Shown one piece after another: positions 27,420 through 38,946 of a stretch of DNA of 64,000 nt (within the stretch, counting starts at the first letter, position 1; each line of letters opens with the position of its first letter). A program made the position numbers and the translations under genes. Under the pieces are notes generated by a model that saw nothing but the letters and a program-made list of their open reading frames with translations, was not told the origin of the DNA and did no database searches. The stretch is from Alphaproteobacteria bacterium (GTDB lineage Bacteria > Pseudomonadota > Alphaproteobacteria > Sphingomonadales > Sphingomonadaceae), in the NCBI GenBank assembly GCA_019232625.1, contig JAFANP010000014.1, positions 38,027 through 102,026 of the forward strand. The letters run 5' to 3'.

Positions 27420-30020
27420 ATGAACCTTGAGAAATTCACCGACCGCGCCCGTGGCTTCCTTCAGGCGGCGCAGACGGTCGCCCTGAGGCTCGACCACCAG
27501 CGGATCACGCCGGCGCATCTGCTGAAGGCCCTGCTCGAGGACGAGCAGGGTATGGCGGCCGGCCTGATCGCCCGCGCCGGCGGCAGCGCCGAGGCGGCGC
27601 GGCGCGAGACGGACGAGGCGCTGGCGAAGATCCCGACCGTCACCGGCGGGGGCGCCAGCCAGACGCCAGGCCTCGACGCCGAGAGCCTGCGCGTGCTCGA
27701 TTCCGCCGAACAGATCGCCCAGAAGGCCGGCGACAGCTACGTCACGGTCGAGCGGCTGCTGCTCGCTCTGGTGCTGGCGTCGAACACCGCCGCCGGCCGC
27801 GCGCTCGCCGATGCCGGGGTCAAGGCCGAGGCGCTCAACGCCGCCATCAACGAGCTGCGCGGCGGCCGCAGCGCCGACACCCAGTCGGCCGAGGACCGCT
27901 ACGACGCGCTCAAGAAGTTCGCCCGCGACCTCACCCAGGCGGCGCGCGACGGCAAGCTCGATCCGGTGATCGGCCGCGACGAGGAGATACGCCGCACCGT
28001 CCAGATCCTCGCCCGACGGACGAAGAACAACCCGGTGCTGATCGGCGACCCGGGCGTCGGCAAGACCGCCATCGCCGAAGGGCTGGCGCTTCGCATCGCC
28101 AATGGCGACGTTCCCGATTCGCTGAAGGACCGCCGCCTGATGGCGCTCGACATGGGCAGCCTGATCGCCGGCGCCAAATATCGCGGCGAGTTCGAGGAGC
28201 GCCTCAAGGGCGTGCTCGACGAGGTCAAGCAGGCCGAGGGCGACATCATCCTCTTCATCGACGAGATGCACACGCTGATCGGCGCGGGGAAGAGCGAAGG
28301 CGCGATGGACGCCTCAAACCTCCTGAAGCCCGCTTTGGCCCGCGGCGAGCTCCACTGCATCGGCGCCACCACGCTCGACGAATATAGAAAGCATGTCGAG
28401 AAGGACCCGGCCCTCCAGCGGCGCTTCCAGCCGGTGTTCATCGGCGAGCCGACGGTCGAGGACACGATCTCGATCCTGCGCGGGCTCAAGGAGAAATACG
28501 AGCTTCACCATGGCGTGCGCATCACCGACGGCGCCCTGGTCTCGGCGGCGACCCTGTCGAACCGCTACATCACCGACCGGTTCCTGCCCGACAAGGCGAT
28601 CGACCTGATGGACGAGGCCGCCTCGCGCCTCAGGATGGAGGTGGAGTCGAAGCCGGAGGAGATCGAGAATCTCGACCGGCGGATCATCCAGCTCAAGATC
28701 GAGCGGGAGGCGCTGAAGAAGGAGAAGGATCGCGCCAGCCAGGAGCGCCTCAAGGCGCTCGAGGAGGAGCTCGCCAATCTCGAGCAGCAGTCCGCCGAGC
28801 TCACCCAGCGCTGGCAGAGCGAGAAGGAGAAACTCGCCGGCGAGGCCAAGATCAAGGAGGAGCTGGAACGCGCCCGCATCGAGCTGGAGCAGGCGCAGCG
28901 CGCCGGCGACCTCGGCAAGGCGGGCGAGATCCAGTACGGCCGCATTCCCCAGCTGGAGAAGCAGCTCTCCGAGATCGAGGCGGCGAGCGCCGGCGCCATG
29001 CTGCGCGAGGAGGTGACCAGCGAGGACATAGCCGGAGTCGTCGCCCGCTGGACGGGGATACCGGTCGAGCGGATGCTGGAGGGCGAGCGCGAGAAGCTGC
29101 TTCAGATGGAGGCCCAGATCGGCCGGCGCGTCATCGGCCAGGGCCAGGCGGTCGCCGCCGTCTCCCGCGCCATCCGCCGCGCCCGCGCGGGCCTCCAGGA
29201 CCCGAATCGCCCGCTGGGCTCCTTCCTGTTCCTCGGCCCCACCGGCGTCGGCAAGACCGAGCTCACCAAGGCGCTGGCCGAATTCCTGTTCGACGATGCC
29301 TCGGCGATGGTCCGAATCGACATGTCGGAATTCATGGAGAAGCACAGCGTCGCCCGGCTGATCGGCGCTCCTCCCGGCTATGTCGGCTATGAGGAAGGCG
29401 GCGTGCTCACCGAGGCGGTGCGGCGGCGGCCCTATCAGGTCGTGCTGTTCGACGAGGTCGAGAAGGCGCATTCGGACGTGTTCAACGTCCTTCTCCAGGT
29501 GCTCGACGACGGCCGCCTCACGGACGGCCAGGGCCGGACCGTGGACTTCACCAACACGATCATCATCCTCACCTCCAACCTCGGCAGCCAGTATCTCTCC
29601 AGCCTCACCGACGACGAGGGGGTGGAGAAGGTCGAGCCGCAGGTTATGGAGGTGGTCCGCGGCCACTTCCGTCCCGAGTTCCTCAACCGGCTGGACGAGA
29701 TCATCCTGTTCCACCGGCTGGCGGCCGAGCATATGGGCCCGATCGTCGATATCCAGGTCGCGCGCCTCGGCCAGCTGCTGGCCGACCGCAAGATCCGCCT
29801 CGACCTCACCGACGGCGCCCGCGCCTGGCTCGGCCGCGTGGGCTACGACCCGATCTACGGCGCCCGGCCGCTGAAGCGCGCCGTCCAGAAATATCTCCAG
29901 GACCCGCTCGCCGACGCGATCCTCAGGGGCGAGATACCCGACGGGTCCGTCGTGCGGGTGGAGGAAGGGGACGGCGCCCTGTCCCTGAAGCCGGCGACGG
30001 AGGGAGAAGCCGTCGCCTGA
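27420..30020 (+). CDS. clpB: ATP-dependent disaggregase ClpB
   Basis: 866 aa. It has the double Clp N-domain ([13 protein letters not shown]), AAA+ domain 1 with [13 protein letters not shown], the long coiled-coil middle domain (residues about 410-530, rich in E, K and Q) that sets ClpB apart from ClpA/C, AAA+ domain 2 with [17 protein letters not shown], and a C-terminal cap. It works with DnaK to rescue aggregated proteins. ATG 27420 is chosen since the translation begins [10 protein letters not shown] as in the family. Confidence 0.98.
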   Translation: MNLEKFTDRARGFLQAAQTVALRLDHQRITPAHLLKALLEDEQGMAAGLIARAGGSAEAARRETDEALAKIPTVTGGGASQTPGLDAESLRVLDSAEQIAQKAGDSYVTVERLLLALVLASNTAAGRALADAGVKAEALNAAINELRGGRSADTQSAEDRYDALKKFARDLTQAARDGKLDPVIGRDEEIRRTVQILARRTKNNPVLIGDPGVGKTAIAEGLALRIANGDVPDSLKDRRLMALDMGSLIAGAKYRGEFEERLKGVLDEVKQAEGDIILFIDEMHTLIGAGKSEGAMDASNLLKPALARGELHCIGATTLDEYRKHVEKDPALQRRFQPVFIGEPTVEDTISILRGLKEKYELHHGVRITDGALVSAATLSNRYITDRFLPDKAIDLMDEAASRLRMEVESKPEEIENLDRRIIQLKIEREALKKEKDRASQERLKALEEELANLEQQSAELTQRWQSEKEKLAGEAKIKEELERARIELEQAQRAGDLGKAGEIQYGRIPQLEKQLSEIEAASAGAMLREEVTSEDIAGVVARWTGIPVERMLEGEREKLLQMEAQIGRRVIGQGQAVAAVSRAIRRARAGLQDPNRPLGSFLFLGPTGVGKTELTKALAEFLFDDASAMVRIDMSEFMEKHSVARLIGAPPGYVGYEEGGVLTEAVRRRPYQVVLFDEVEKAHSDVFNVLLQVLDDGRLTDGQGRTVDFTNTIIILTSNLGSQYLSSLTDDEGVEKVEPQVMEVVRGHFRPEFLNRLDEIILFHRLAAEHMGPIVDIQVARLGQLLADRKIRLDLTDGARAWLGRVGYDPIYGARPLKRAVQKYLQDPLADAILRGEIPDGSVVRVEEGDGALSLKPATEGEAVA

Positions 30021-30021
30021 C

Positions 30022-30070
30022 AAAAGGGGACACGTACTTTCTCTCGGAAAGGTACGTGTCCCCCTTTTTT
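30022..30070. terminator. Rho-independent terminator built from a REP-like palindrome
   Basis: AAAAGGGGACACGTAC pairs with GTACGTGTCCCCCTTTTTT, and a U-tract follows, so it can terminate clpB and, on the other strand, the GT-mutase gene. The GGGGACA...-type arms resemble repeats mobilised by REP-associated tyrosine transposases; a relative lies at 63768-63839. Confidence 0.8.
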
Positions 30071-30091
30071 GGAGGCGGGTCGGGCGCGCGG

Positions 30092-32446
30092 CTATTCGGC
30101 CGCTTCGGTCCAGACGTCGGGCTTCGCCGCGTCCGCCTTCAGCCTCGCGTCCAGGCGGCGGAACGTGGCGAGCGCCTGGCCGACGACCTGGTCCATATTG
30201 TAGTAGCGATAGGTGGCCAGCCGGCCGACGAAGGTGACGCCCGGCGTCGCGTCGGCCAGCGCCTCGTACTTCTTGAACAGCTCCTGGTTCTCCGGCCGCG
30301 GGATGGGATAATAGGGATCGCCTTCCGCCGACGGATATTCGTAGGTGATGCTCGTCTTGGCGTTCTTCTGCCCGGTCAGGTGCTTGTACTCGGTGATCCG
30401 TGTGTAGGGCACCTCAGGGTCCGGATAATTGACCACGGCGACCGGCTGGAACTGCTCCCGGTCCTCCACCTTGTGCTCGAAGCGCAGGCTCCGGTAGGGC
30501 AGCTTGCCGTAGCGGAAGCCGAAATATTCGTCGATCGGTCCGGTGAACACGATGTGTCCGGCGTCGATCCCGTCGATGACGTCCTTATAGTCGGTCGAGA
30601 GCAGAACGTCGATGTTCGGATGGTCGAGCATCCGGTTGAACATCGCCGTATAGCCCTGCTTCGGCATCGCCTGGTGCTTGTCGCCGAAATAGCGGTCGTC
30701 GGTGTTGGTCCGGGTCGGGATCCGCGACGTCACCGCCTTGTCGAGCTGCGAGGGGTCGATCCCCCATTGCTTGCGCGTATAGCCCTGGAAGAAGAGCTCG
30801 TAGAGCTCGCGCCCGACCGCGTTGATCACCACGTCCTCCGACGTCTCGATCGCGTCGACCGGCTCGGCGCGCGAGGCGAGATATTCCGCCGCTTCCTCGT
30901 CGGTCTCGAGGTTCAGGCCGAACAGCTTGTTGAGGGTCGTTCGGTTGATCGGGATCGGCACCAGCTGCCCGCGCACCTGGGCGAGCACGCGATGCTCGTA
31001 GGGGCGCCACTGCGTGAAGCGCGAGAGATAGTCGAATATCTCGTCGCTGTTGGTGTGGAAGATGTGCGGCCCGTATTGGTGGATCAGCACCCCGGCCTCG
31101 TCGAGCACGTCGTAGGCGTTGCCGCCGACATGCGGCCGCCGGTCGATGACGAGCACCTCGGCGCCGTGCTGGCTCGCCAGCCGCTCGGCGATGACCGAGC
31201 CGGCGAAGCCGGCGCCGACGACGAGATAGTCGTATTTCTTCCTGGCCGCCGCCTTGACGATGTTCGGCCCGTCGCTCGGCGTCCTGATCGCCTCGTGCAC
31301 CAGCCCGGCCATGCGGGCGTAGGTGATGTCCCAGCTGAGGTTGGAGAGCTTGAGGTCGACGTCCTTCAGCCACTCGTCGCCCGAGGCGGCGAGATCGAGC
31401 GCCTCTTCGCACGCCGCCACGAACGCCTCGGCGCCCTCGGCGATGAACACCGCGTCGAGATCGCCGTAGTGGCGGATCACGTCGGTGATCGGAGTCGACA
31501 CCACAGGCCGCCCGCCGGCCAGATATTCCGGAGTCTTGGTAGGCGAGATGAACTTCGTCGAATCGTTGATCGCGAAGGGCATCAGGGCCACGTCCCAGCC
31601 GCCCAGATAGAGCGGCAGCTCCTCGTAGCTCTTGCCGCCGACATAATGGATGTTGGCCCGGACCGGCAGGTCGGCGGGGTCGATCTTCACCACCGGGCCG
31701 ACGAGGACGATCGACCATTCGGGATGGGCGTCGGCCACCGCCGCGATCAGCTCCAGGTCCATCCGCTCGTCGATGACGCCGTAGAAGCCCAGGCGCGGCT
31801 TGCCGATCGGCCCCTGGTCGTCGGGGCTCGCGTCGACGCCGCGCGCCTTGGCGAAATGCGCCCGGTCGACGCTGGAGGGGAAGGGATGGATGTTGGGGTG
31901 GAGGCCCTTCTTCGCCTCGTAGAGGCTGTAGCCGCCGGTGAAGACGACGTCGGCGGCCTTCAGCAGCTCCCGCTCGAGCCCGAGCAGCTGGGGCGGGGCG
32001 AAGCGGAAGTTGGCGAGCTCGTCCATGCAGTCGTAGACGGTGCAGACCGACGGCACGTCGCGCGAGAAGGGCAGCATCATCGGCGTGTAGTACCAGCGGA
32101 TGAAGGGCCCCTTCTCGCCGGCGAGATAGGTTTCGAGCAGCGCCTTCAGGGTCTCCTCGCGCTCCGCCTCGCCCAGCGTCTCGGGCAGCGAGGGAGTCAC
32201 CACGACCACGCCCGTCTCGGCGCAGGTCCTGACGCCCAGCGCCGGCTCCAGATGGGGAAGCGCGGCCTCGGGCTCCTCCCAGAAGATCACGCGCCGCGCC
32301 TCGGCGAAGCGGCTCATCAGATGCTGAGGGCGCTGAAAGACGAAGTTCCACCGCAGGTGGGAGAAGCAGATCAGCGTATGGTCATCGGCTGGAAGCGACG
32401 CAAACTGGCTCTGCCCCAGCTCGGAGGCGGTGGATAGCTTGATCAA
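30092..32446 (-). CDS. Glycosyltransferase / UDP-galactopyranose mutase fusion
   Basis: 784 aa. Residues 1 to about 400 are a GT-B glycosyltransferase similar in layout to family 4/TuaH proteins (HLRWNFVFQRPQHLMSRFAE, PRLGFYGVIDERMD, FISPTKTPEYLAGGRPVVST). From residue 403 a complete FAD-dependent mutase follows: KKYDYLVVGAGFAGSVIAERL, HQYGPHIFHTNSDEIFDYL, GYTRKQWG and RLATYRYYNMDQVV. The mutase half is of normal Glf length. It should make UDP-galactofuranose and pass it, or act beside a transferase, for surface glycan. The start is a TTG with AGGGAAA upstream. AT-richer sequence lies just upstream. Confidence 0.92.
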   Translation of the reverse strand: MIKLSTASELGQSQFASLPADDHTLICFSHLRWNFVFQRPQHLMSRFAEARRVIFWEEPEAALPHLEPALGVRTCAETGVVVVTPSLPETLGEAEREETLKALLETYLAGEKGPFIRWYYTPMMLPFSRDVPSVCTVYDCMDELANFRFAPPQLLGLERELLKAADVVFTGGYSLYEAKKGLHPNIHPFPSSVDRAHFAKARGVDASPDDQGPIGKPRLGFYGVIDERMDLELIAAVADAHPEWSIVLVGPVVKIDPADLPVRANIHYVGGKSYEELPLYLGGWDVALMPFAINDSTKFISPTKTPEYLAGGRPVVSTPITDVIRHYGDLDAVFIAEGAEAFVAACEEALDLAASGDEWLKDVDLKLSNLSWDITYARMAGLVHEAIRTPSDGPNIVKAAARKKYDYLVVGAGFAGSVIAERLASQHGAEVLVIDRRPHVGGNAYDVLDEAGVLIHQYGPHIFHTNSDEIFDYLSRFTQWRPYEHRVLAQVRGQLVPIPINRTTLNKLFGLNLETDEEAAEYLASRAEPVDAIETSEDVVINAVGRELYELFFQGYTRKQWGIDPSQLDKAVTSRIPTRTNTDDRYFGDKHQAMPKQGYTAMFNRMLDHPNIDVLLSTDYKDVIDGIDAGHIVFTGPIDEYFGFRYGKLPYRSLRFEHKVEDREQFQPVAVVNYPDPEVPYTRITEYKHLTGQKNAKTSITYEYPSAEGDPYYPIPRPENQELFKKYEALADATPGVTFVGRLATYRYYNMDQVVGQALATFRRLDARLKADAAKPDVWTEAAE

Positions 32447-32580
32447 CGCGGGTTTCCCTGAACTATGAGGACGCCCTCGAACAACGTGCTCCTGAGCCAG
32501 TGGGTTCCGCAGTGCAGCGTGAATAATTATTAATCTAGTTAAGGACTAAGCTGGATTGTTACGCAGGCGTGCCGTTCCGG

Positions 32581-34644
<2,064 letters not shown>

Positions 34645-34646
34645 GC

Positions 34647-35147
34647 TCACAGCATCTCCGTCATCATCTCGACCGCCACCTTCATGCACTTGACGCGTGT
34701 AGCACCTCGCCCGCCGGGTCCGAAATGCTCCTCCCGGTGCGCGGTGACCCGTCCGGCGCGGGCGCAGCCGAAATGAACGAGGCCGGGCTCGTCGCCGGCG
34801 TCGGCGAAGCCGGTGACGGCGAGGGCGATGTTGGCGCGGCTATGCGCCAGCGCGCCTTCGGCCATCGCGATCGCAACCGCCTTCGACACCGCGCCCTCCG
34901 CCTCGATCGTCGCCATTGGGACGCCGAGCATCTCGTTCTTGGCCTCGTTCGAATAGGTGACGAAGCCGCGGTCGAAGACGTGGGCGACGCCCTGCACGTC
35001 GGTCAGAAGCGAGGCGAGCATTCCGCCGGTGCAGCTCTCCGCGGTGGCCAGCAGGAGGTCGCGCTCATGCGCCTTTTCGAGAAGCCGCCGGGTCGCTTCC
35101 TCGGTCTCCGTGGGGAGGACGGGGGAGAGGGTCTCGGTGTGCGTCAT
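34647..35147 (-). CDS. pncC: Nicotinamide-nucleotide amidase (CinA C-terminal domain protein)
   Basis: 166 aa. The stand-alone CinA C-domain has the active-site segment ATAESCTGGMLASLLTDVQG, then RGFVTYSNEAKNEMLGV and IALAVTGFADAG. It deamidates NMN to NaMN. Directly upstream of nadE, so the operon recycles NMN into NAD. The ATG at 35147 keeps it clear of the divergent hemerythrin gene start (35206); a longer start would overlap that gene. Confidence 0.92.
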   Translation of the reverse strand: MTHTETLSPVLPTETEEATRRLLEKAHERDLLLATAESCTGGMLASLLTDVQGVAHVFDRGFVTYSNEAKNEMLGVPMATIEAEGAVSKAVAIAMAEGALAHSRANIALAVTGFADAGDEPGLVHFGCARAGRVTAHREEHFGPGGRGATRVKCMKVAVEMMTEML

Positions 35148-35205
35148 GGCCAAGGAACCGGCCCCCCGCGCCGATGGTTCCAGACCGAAACGAGGGAGAA
35201 ACGAC

Positions 35206-35712
35206 ATGGCCCAAGAGAGGCAGGACGCGATCAGGCTTTTGACTCAGGACCACCGCGAGGTGGAGGCGCTGTTCGAGAAGTTCGAGAAAGCCAGCCGCGA
35301 CGGCACGAAGGAGAAGCTGGCGCGGCAGATCTGCACCGAGCTCAAGGTCCACACCATGATCGAGGAGGAGATCTTCTACCCGGCCCTGCGCGGCAAGATC
35401 GACGACGACGATCTCGACGAGGCCCTGGTGGAGCATGACGGCGCCAAGGTCCTGATCAACGACATCGAGGCCGGCGAGCCGTCCGACGACTTCTACGACG
35501 CGAAGGTCAAGGTTCTCCAGGAGGAGATCGAGCACCACGTCAAGGAAGAGGAGAAGCAGCGCGACAACATCTTCAGCCAGGCGCGCAAGACCGACGTCGA
35601 CCTCGATGCGCTGGGCGAGCAGATGGCCGCGCGCAAGGCGGAGCTCATGCGGCAGGCGGAGACGTCCGGCCTGCCGCCGGCGCAGCCCGCGACGCTGACG
35701 CAGGAAGCGTGA
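35206..35712 (+). CDS. Hemerythrin HHE-domain protein
   Basis: 168 aa. Iron-binding His and Glu residues sit in LLTQDHREVEALF, KVHTMIEEEIFYP, EALVEHDGAKVLI and EIEHHVKEEEKQ, the four-helix pattern of HHE proteins that bind O2, NO or iron. A soluble C-terminal tail rich in A, P and Q follows. GAGGGAGAA precedes the ATG. The stop overlaps the vicinity of the next small membrane gene. Confidence 0.93.
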   Translation: MAQERQDAIRLLTQDHREVEALFEKFEKASRDGTKEKLARQICTELKVHTMIEEEIFYPALRGKIDDDDLDEALVEHDGAKVLINDIEAGEPSDDFYDAKVKVLQEEIEHHVKEEEKQRDNIFSQARKTDVDLDALGEQMAARKAELMRQAETSGLPPAQPATLTQEA

Positions 35713-35714
35713 CG

Positions 35715-36008
35715 ATGGGCGCAGGGCGCAAGGTGCTGCTCGGGCTCGGCGCGGCCTGCGCCGCGGGCCTCGGCTACATGGCGACGGTCATGTGGCGCCG
35801 CCGCGGCGACCAGGGCAATCACCAGGGCGCCCGCCCGGCCATCAGCGGCTCGGGCGGGCACGGCGCCGTCGGCCATTCCGGCGCCGCCCGCTCCGCGGGC
35901 CCGGAGGCGATGCGCGACCCGCCGCGCGAATGGGAAAGGGTGGACGAAGCCTCCGACGAGAGCTTTCCGGCCAGCGATCCGCCCGCCGTCAATCCGCACG
36001 TCGACTGA
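35715..36008 (+). CDS. Small single-span membrane protein with DESFPASDPP motif
   Basis: 97 aa. One helix (VLLGLGAACAAGLGYMATVMW) is followed by a basic stop-transfer and a disordered tail ending DEASDESFPASDPPAVNPH. This tail motif recurs in small alphaproteobacterial proteins of unknown role. It may start at GTG 35709 overlapping the hemerythrin stop, or at ATG 35715. Likely cotranscribed with hemerythrin. Confidence 0.75.
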   Translation: MGAGRKVLLGLGAACAAGLGYMATVMWRRRGDQGNHQGARPAISGSGGHGAVGHSGAARSAGPEAMRDPPREWERVDEASDESFPASDPPAVNPHVD

Positions 36009-36010
36009 CC

Positions 36011-36041
36011 GGGGGGCGGCAGCCTATCCGGCTGCCTCCCC
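36011..36041. terminator. Hairpin between convergent genes
   Basis: GGCAGCC-TATCC-GGCTGCC with outer GGGG and CCCC pairs, followed by CTCTTCCC; lies between the small membrane gene and the DUF1428 gene. Confidence 0.55.
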
Positions 36042-36058
36042 TCTTCCCAGGGCCGTCA

Positions 36059-36415
36059 TCACTCGCCTTCGTCGACGATCGTCTCGAAGCCGCCCCAGAA
36101 CATCCGGGCGCCGTCGAACGGCATGTCCCCGTCCGGCTTCATCCGCTCGTCGGCCATCACCTTGGCCCAGCCGGAATTGCGCGCGTCCTTCGAGGGCCAG
36201 ACGATCCACGAGAAGACGACATTCTCGCCCTCCCCGGCCTTCACCGACATGAAGAAGTCCGTCGTCTTTCCCCGCGGCAGATCGTCTCCCCAATTCTCGA
36301 CGACGCGCAGGGCGCCATATTCCCGGAAGATCCCGGCCGCCTTCGCCGCCATCGCCCGATAGGCTTCCTTCTTGTCCGGGTGCACCGGAGCGATGAATCC
36401 GTCCACATAGGTCAT
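36059..36415 (-). CDS. DUF1428-family protein
   Basis: 118 aa starting MTYVDGFIAPVHPDKKEAY, with ENWGDDLPRGKTTDFF and FSWIVWPSKDARN, the DUF1428 pattern of small ferredoxin-like-fold proteins. Function unknown. It is the last gene of a leftward VOC-rich operon and begins 17 bp after the stop of the preceding gene. Confidence 0.9.
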   Translation of the reverse strand: MTYVDGFIAPVHPDKKEAYRAMAAKAAGIFREYGALRVVENWGDDLPRGKTTDFFMSVKAGEGENVVFSWIVWPSKDARNSGWAKVMADERMKPDGDMPFDGARMFWGGFETIVDEGE

Positions 36416-36431
36416 GGCTCTTCTCCCTGGG

Positions 36432-36911
36432 TCAGGCCGCGTCGGCGGCGCGTTGCAGCTCGGCGATGTCGATCTTGCCCATCTTCATCATCGCCTCCAT
36501 CGCCCGCTTCGCCCGGTCGCGATCGGAGTCCGAGAGAAGCCGGGTCAGCTCCTTCGGAACGATCTGCCAGGAGAGGCCGTATCTGTCCTTGAGCCAGCCG
36601 CACACGCTGGGCTGCCCGCCATCGGCCGTCAGCGCCTCCCAATAACGGTCGGTCTCCGCCTGCCCCTCGACGCTGACGCTCATCGAGATCGCCTCGTCGA
36701 ACGTGAATTCGGGACCGCCGTTGAGGGCGATGAAGGGCCGGCCGCCGAGCGTGAACTCGACGACGAGCACGTCGCCGGCCTTGCCGTTGGGATAATCGGC
36801 GGGCGAACGGTCGATCTTGTCGATGCGGGAATCCGGGAAGAGCGAAACGTAGAAATTCGCCGCCTCCTCCGCCTGTTTGTCGAACCAGAGGCAGGTCGCG
36901 ATGCTCGGCAT
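36432..36911 (-). CDS. VOC/PhnB-like protein
   Basis: 159 aa. ATCLWFDKQAEEAANFYVSLF, FTLGGRPFIALNGGPEFTFDEAIS and GWLKDRYGLSWQIVPKEL match the PhnB/3-demethylubiquinone-like group of VOC folds. C-terminal helix has MEAMMKMGKIDIAEL, common in this group. The metal site and substrate are unknown. Third in the operon. Confidence 0.9.
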   Translation of the reverse strand: MPSIATCLWFDKQAEEAANFYVSLFPDSRIDKIDRSPADYPNGKAGDVLVVEFTLGGRPFIALNGGPEFTFDEAISMSVSVEGQAETDRYWEALTADGGQPSVCGWLKDRYGLSWQIVPKELTRLLSDSDRDRAKRAMEAMMKMGKIDIAELQRAADAA

Positions 36912-36923
36912 GGGATGCTCCTT

Positions 36924-37697
36924 TCAGCGCGTCGCTGAGACGAGGGCGAAGGCCGCCCCTTCGGGGTCGCGGCCCTGGATGACGAAGCTGCCGTCGGGCA
37001 CCTCCATCGGGCCCATCGCCACCTCGCCGCCGGCGGCCTTCACCCGCTCCGCCGCGGCGTCGATGCCGGCGACGACGAAGTAGAAGCTCCAGGTCGGGCG
37101 CTGCTGGTCGGCGACGTTCATAATCCCGCCGACGGCCTCGGATCCCTCGGCCGGGGCGAAGAGCTGGTAGGTGCCCATCGGGCCCATATCCATAGCGCGG
37201 TCCCTCACCCATTCGAATTGCTCGGAATAGAAGGCGAAGCCGGCCTCCCAGTCGGTCGTGTAGAGCTCGTGCCAACCGACATTGCCCGGCGCCATTCGGT
37301 CGAGCGGCTTCATCTCCCCTTCCCCTTGCGGCGCCAGCAGCTGGAAGACGGCGCCCTGCGGATCGGCGACGACGGCGAAGCGGCCGACATCGGGTATGTC
37401 GGCGGGAGCGCGGTGGACCCGGCCCCCGGCCGCCTCGATCCGCGCCGCGGCGGCGTCGGCGTCGTCGACGGCGATATAGCCGATCCAGCCCGGCTCGGCG
37501 CCCGCGGCGCGCGCCTCCTGCGGCATCGTCATCATCCCGCCGACCCCCCGCTCGCCCGCGGAGAGAATCGTATAGCCCTCGTTCTCGCCGCCCGCGTCGC
37601 GGGCGTTCCACCCGACGACGGCGGTGTAGAAGGCCTCGGCTGCCTGTCGGTCGCCGGTCATCAGCTCGTACCAGATGAACCTGCCCTCATGTCCCAT
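36924..37697 (-). CDS. Two-domain VOC (glyoxalase-like) protein
   Basis: 257 aa with two tandem VOC units, each with a WYELMTGD- or WHELYTTDWE-type first motif and a late DPxGAxF segment (VADPQGAVFQLL, GRDPEGAAFALV). The conserved Glu positions suggest a metal-binding pocket, but the substrate is unknown. Second gene of the operon. Confidence 0.9.
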   Translation of the reverse strand: MGHEGRFIWYELMTGDRQAAEAFYTAVVGWNARDAGGENEGYTILSAGERGVGGMMTMPQEARAAGAEPGWIGYIAVDDADAAAARIEAAGGRVHRAPADIPDVGRFAVVADPQGAVFQLLAPQGEGEMKPLDRMAPGNVGWHELYTTDWEAGFAFYSEQFEWVRDRAMDMGPMGTYQLFAPAEGSEAVGGIMNVADQQRPTWSFYFVVAGIDAAAERVKAAGGEVAMGPMEVPDGSFVIQGRDPEGAAFALVSATR

Positions 37698-37719
37698 CTT
37701 GCGTCTCCTCCCTCGCCGA

Positions 37720-38154
37720 TCAGGCGGCTTCGACCGGGGCGGCGCCGAGCGCCTCGCTTGCCGCGGCCATGTCCATCCACATCGGCTCCCATATGTGGCC
37801 GTCGGGGTCCTCGAACGCGCGGCCGTACATGAAGCCGTGGTCCTCCGCGGGCCGCACCTCGGCGCCGCCCGCCGCCAGGGCCTTCTCGGTGATGTCGTCC
37901 ACCGCCTGCCGGCTTTCGGCGGAGAGGCAGAGCAGCACCTCGGTGGCCGAGCGGGCGTCGGCGACGGCGCGGGGCGTGAACTGCCTGAACTTGTCGTGGG
38001 TCAGGATCATGACGTGGATCACGTCGGAGATCACCATGCACGCCGCGGTTTCGTCCGAGAAGATCGGGTTCTTCGTCGCCCCGATCGCCTCGTAGAAGGC
38101 GATCGACCGGCCGAGGTCGGCGACGGGCAGGTTCACGAAAATGAGCTTCGACAT
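37720..38154 (-). CDS. Single-domain VOC protein
   Basis: 144 aa: MSKLIFVNLPVADLGRSIAFYEAIGA and GFMYGRAFEDPDGHIWEPMWMD are typical of the lactoylglutathione-lyase-like VOC group. First gene of the leftward operon and divergent from the HxlR-type regulator, which probably controls it. Confidence 0.9.
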   Translation of the reverse strand: MSKLIFVNLPVADLGRSIAFYEAIGATKNPIFSDETAACMVISDVIHVMILTHDKFRQFTPRAVADARSATEVLLCLSAESRQAVDDITEKALAAGGAEVRPAEDHGFMYGRAFEDPDGHIWEPMWMDMAAASEALGAAPVEAA

Positions 38155-38202
38155 GCTTCCTCTCCCTGAGCGCCGAATCACGCCTTGACGCTGATGCGCC
38201 TC

Positions 38203-38223
38203 GTAGTTACATAAAGCAACTAC
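38203..38223. promoter_or_regulatory. Candidate HxlR operator
   Basis: GTAGTT-N9-AACTAC is a perfect 6-bp inverted repeat in the AT-rich gap between the divergent VOC operon and the regulator gene. GTAACT further right repeats the half-site. A site here could control both directions. Confidence 0.5.
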
Positions 38224-38244
38224 AAAGTTTCTAAAGGTAACTGA

Positions 38245-38946
38245 GTGCAGCGGATACCGGCCAGACGCCGCTACCAGGATGCCTGCGGGGCCGCCCATGG
38301 CCTCGACCTCGTCGGCGACCGCTGGTCGTTGCTCGTCGTGCGGGAGCTCATGTTCGGCGCCAAGCGCTTCGGCGAGATACGCTCGAGCCTGCCGGGGATC
38401 AGCGCCAAGGTTCTGACCGAGCGGCTGGAGGAGCTTCAGGCGTCCTCCATTCTCATCCGGCGCAAGCTGCCGCCCCCCGCCTCGGCGCAGGTCTATGAGC
38501 TCACCGCGTGGGGGTATGAGATCGAGCCCGTGTTCCAGACCCTCGGCCGCTGGGCCGCGCGCTCCCCCTGCCACGATCCGACCCTGCCGCTCAGCCCGGC
38601 CTCGCTGATGCTCTCCTTCCGCACGATGCTCGACCGCGAGGCCGCGAAGGGCGTGAACCTGCGCATCGGCTTCCGCTTCGGCGCCGAGACCTTCCTCGCC
38701 CGGATAGGCGACGGTGAGATCGTCATCGTCCGCGGCGACATCGATTCGGCGGACGTCCGCTTCGTCGGGGATCCCGCGAGCGTCGCCGCCGCCGTCTACG
38801 GCGGAGCCCCTCTCTCGGAAGTGCCGCTTCGGGTCGAGGGAAACCCGGCGCTGGCGGAGCGGTTCGTCGGCCTCTTCGCGCTTCCCGCCAAGGCCCCCGC
38901 CGCGGCCGTCGATTCGGATCCGGATCGAGTTTCGCGCCCGGATTGA
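38245..38946 (+). CDS. HxlR-family transcriptional regulator with C-terminal sterol-carrier-like domain
   Basis: 233 aa. The HxlR winged helix occupies about residues 1-110: LVGDRWSLLVVRELMFGAKRF and LPGISAKVLTERLEELQ. The remaining 120 residues (LRIGFRFGAETFLARIGDGEIVIVRG...) resemble an SCP2-like fold seen in longer HxlR proteins and may bind a hydrophobic ligand. The GTG start has AAGG upstream. Divergent from the VOC operon. Confidence 0.85.
   Translation: MQRIPARRRYQDACGAAHGLDLVGDRWSLLVVRELMFGAKRFGEIRSSLPGISAKVLTERLEELQASSILIRRKLPPPASAQVYELTAWGYEIEPVFQTLGRWAARSPCHDPTLPLSPASLMLSFRTMLDREAAKGVNLRIGFRFGAETFLARIGDGEIVIVRGDIDSADVRFVGDPASVAAAVYGGAPLSEVPLRVEGNPALAERFVGLFALPAKAPAAAVDSDPDRVSRPD

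Noticed and set aside
32447..32580. AT-richer 134-bp gap as a phage attachment or island boundary
   Set aside because: No integrase, direct repeats or tRNA end is near; it is more simply the promoter region of the GT-mutase gene.
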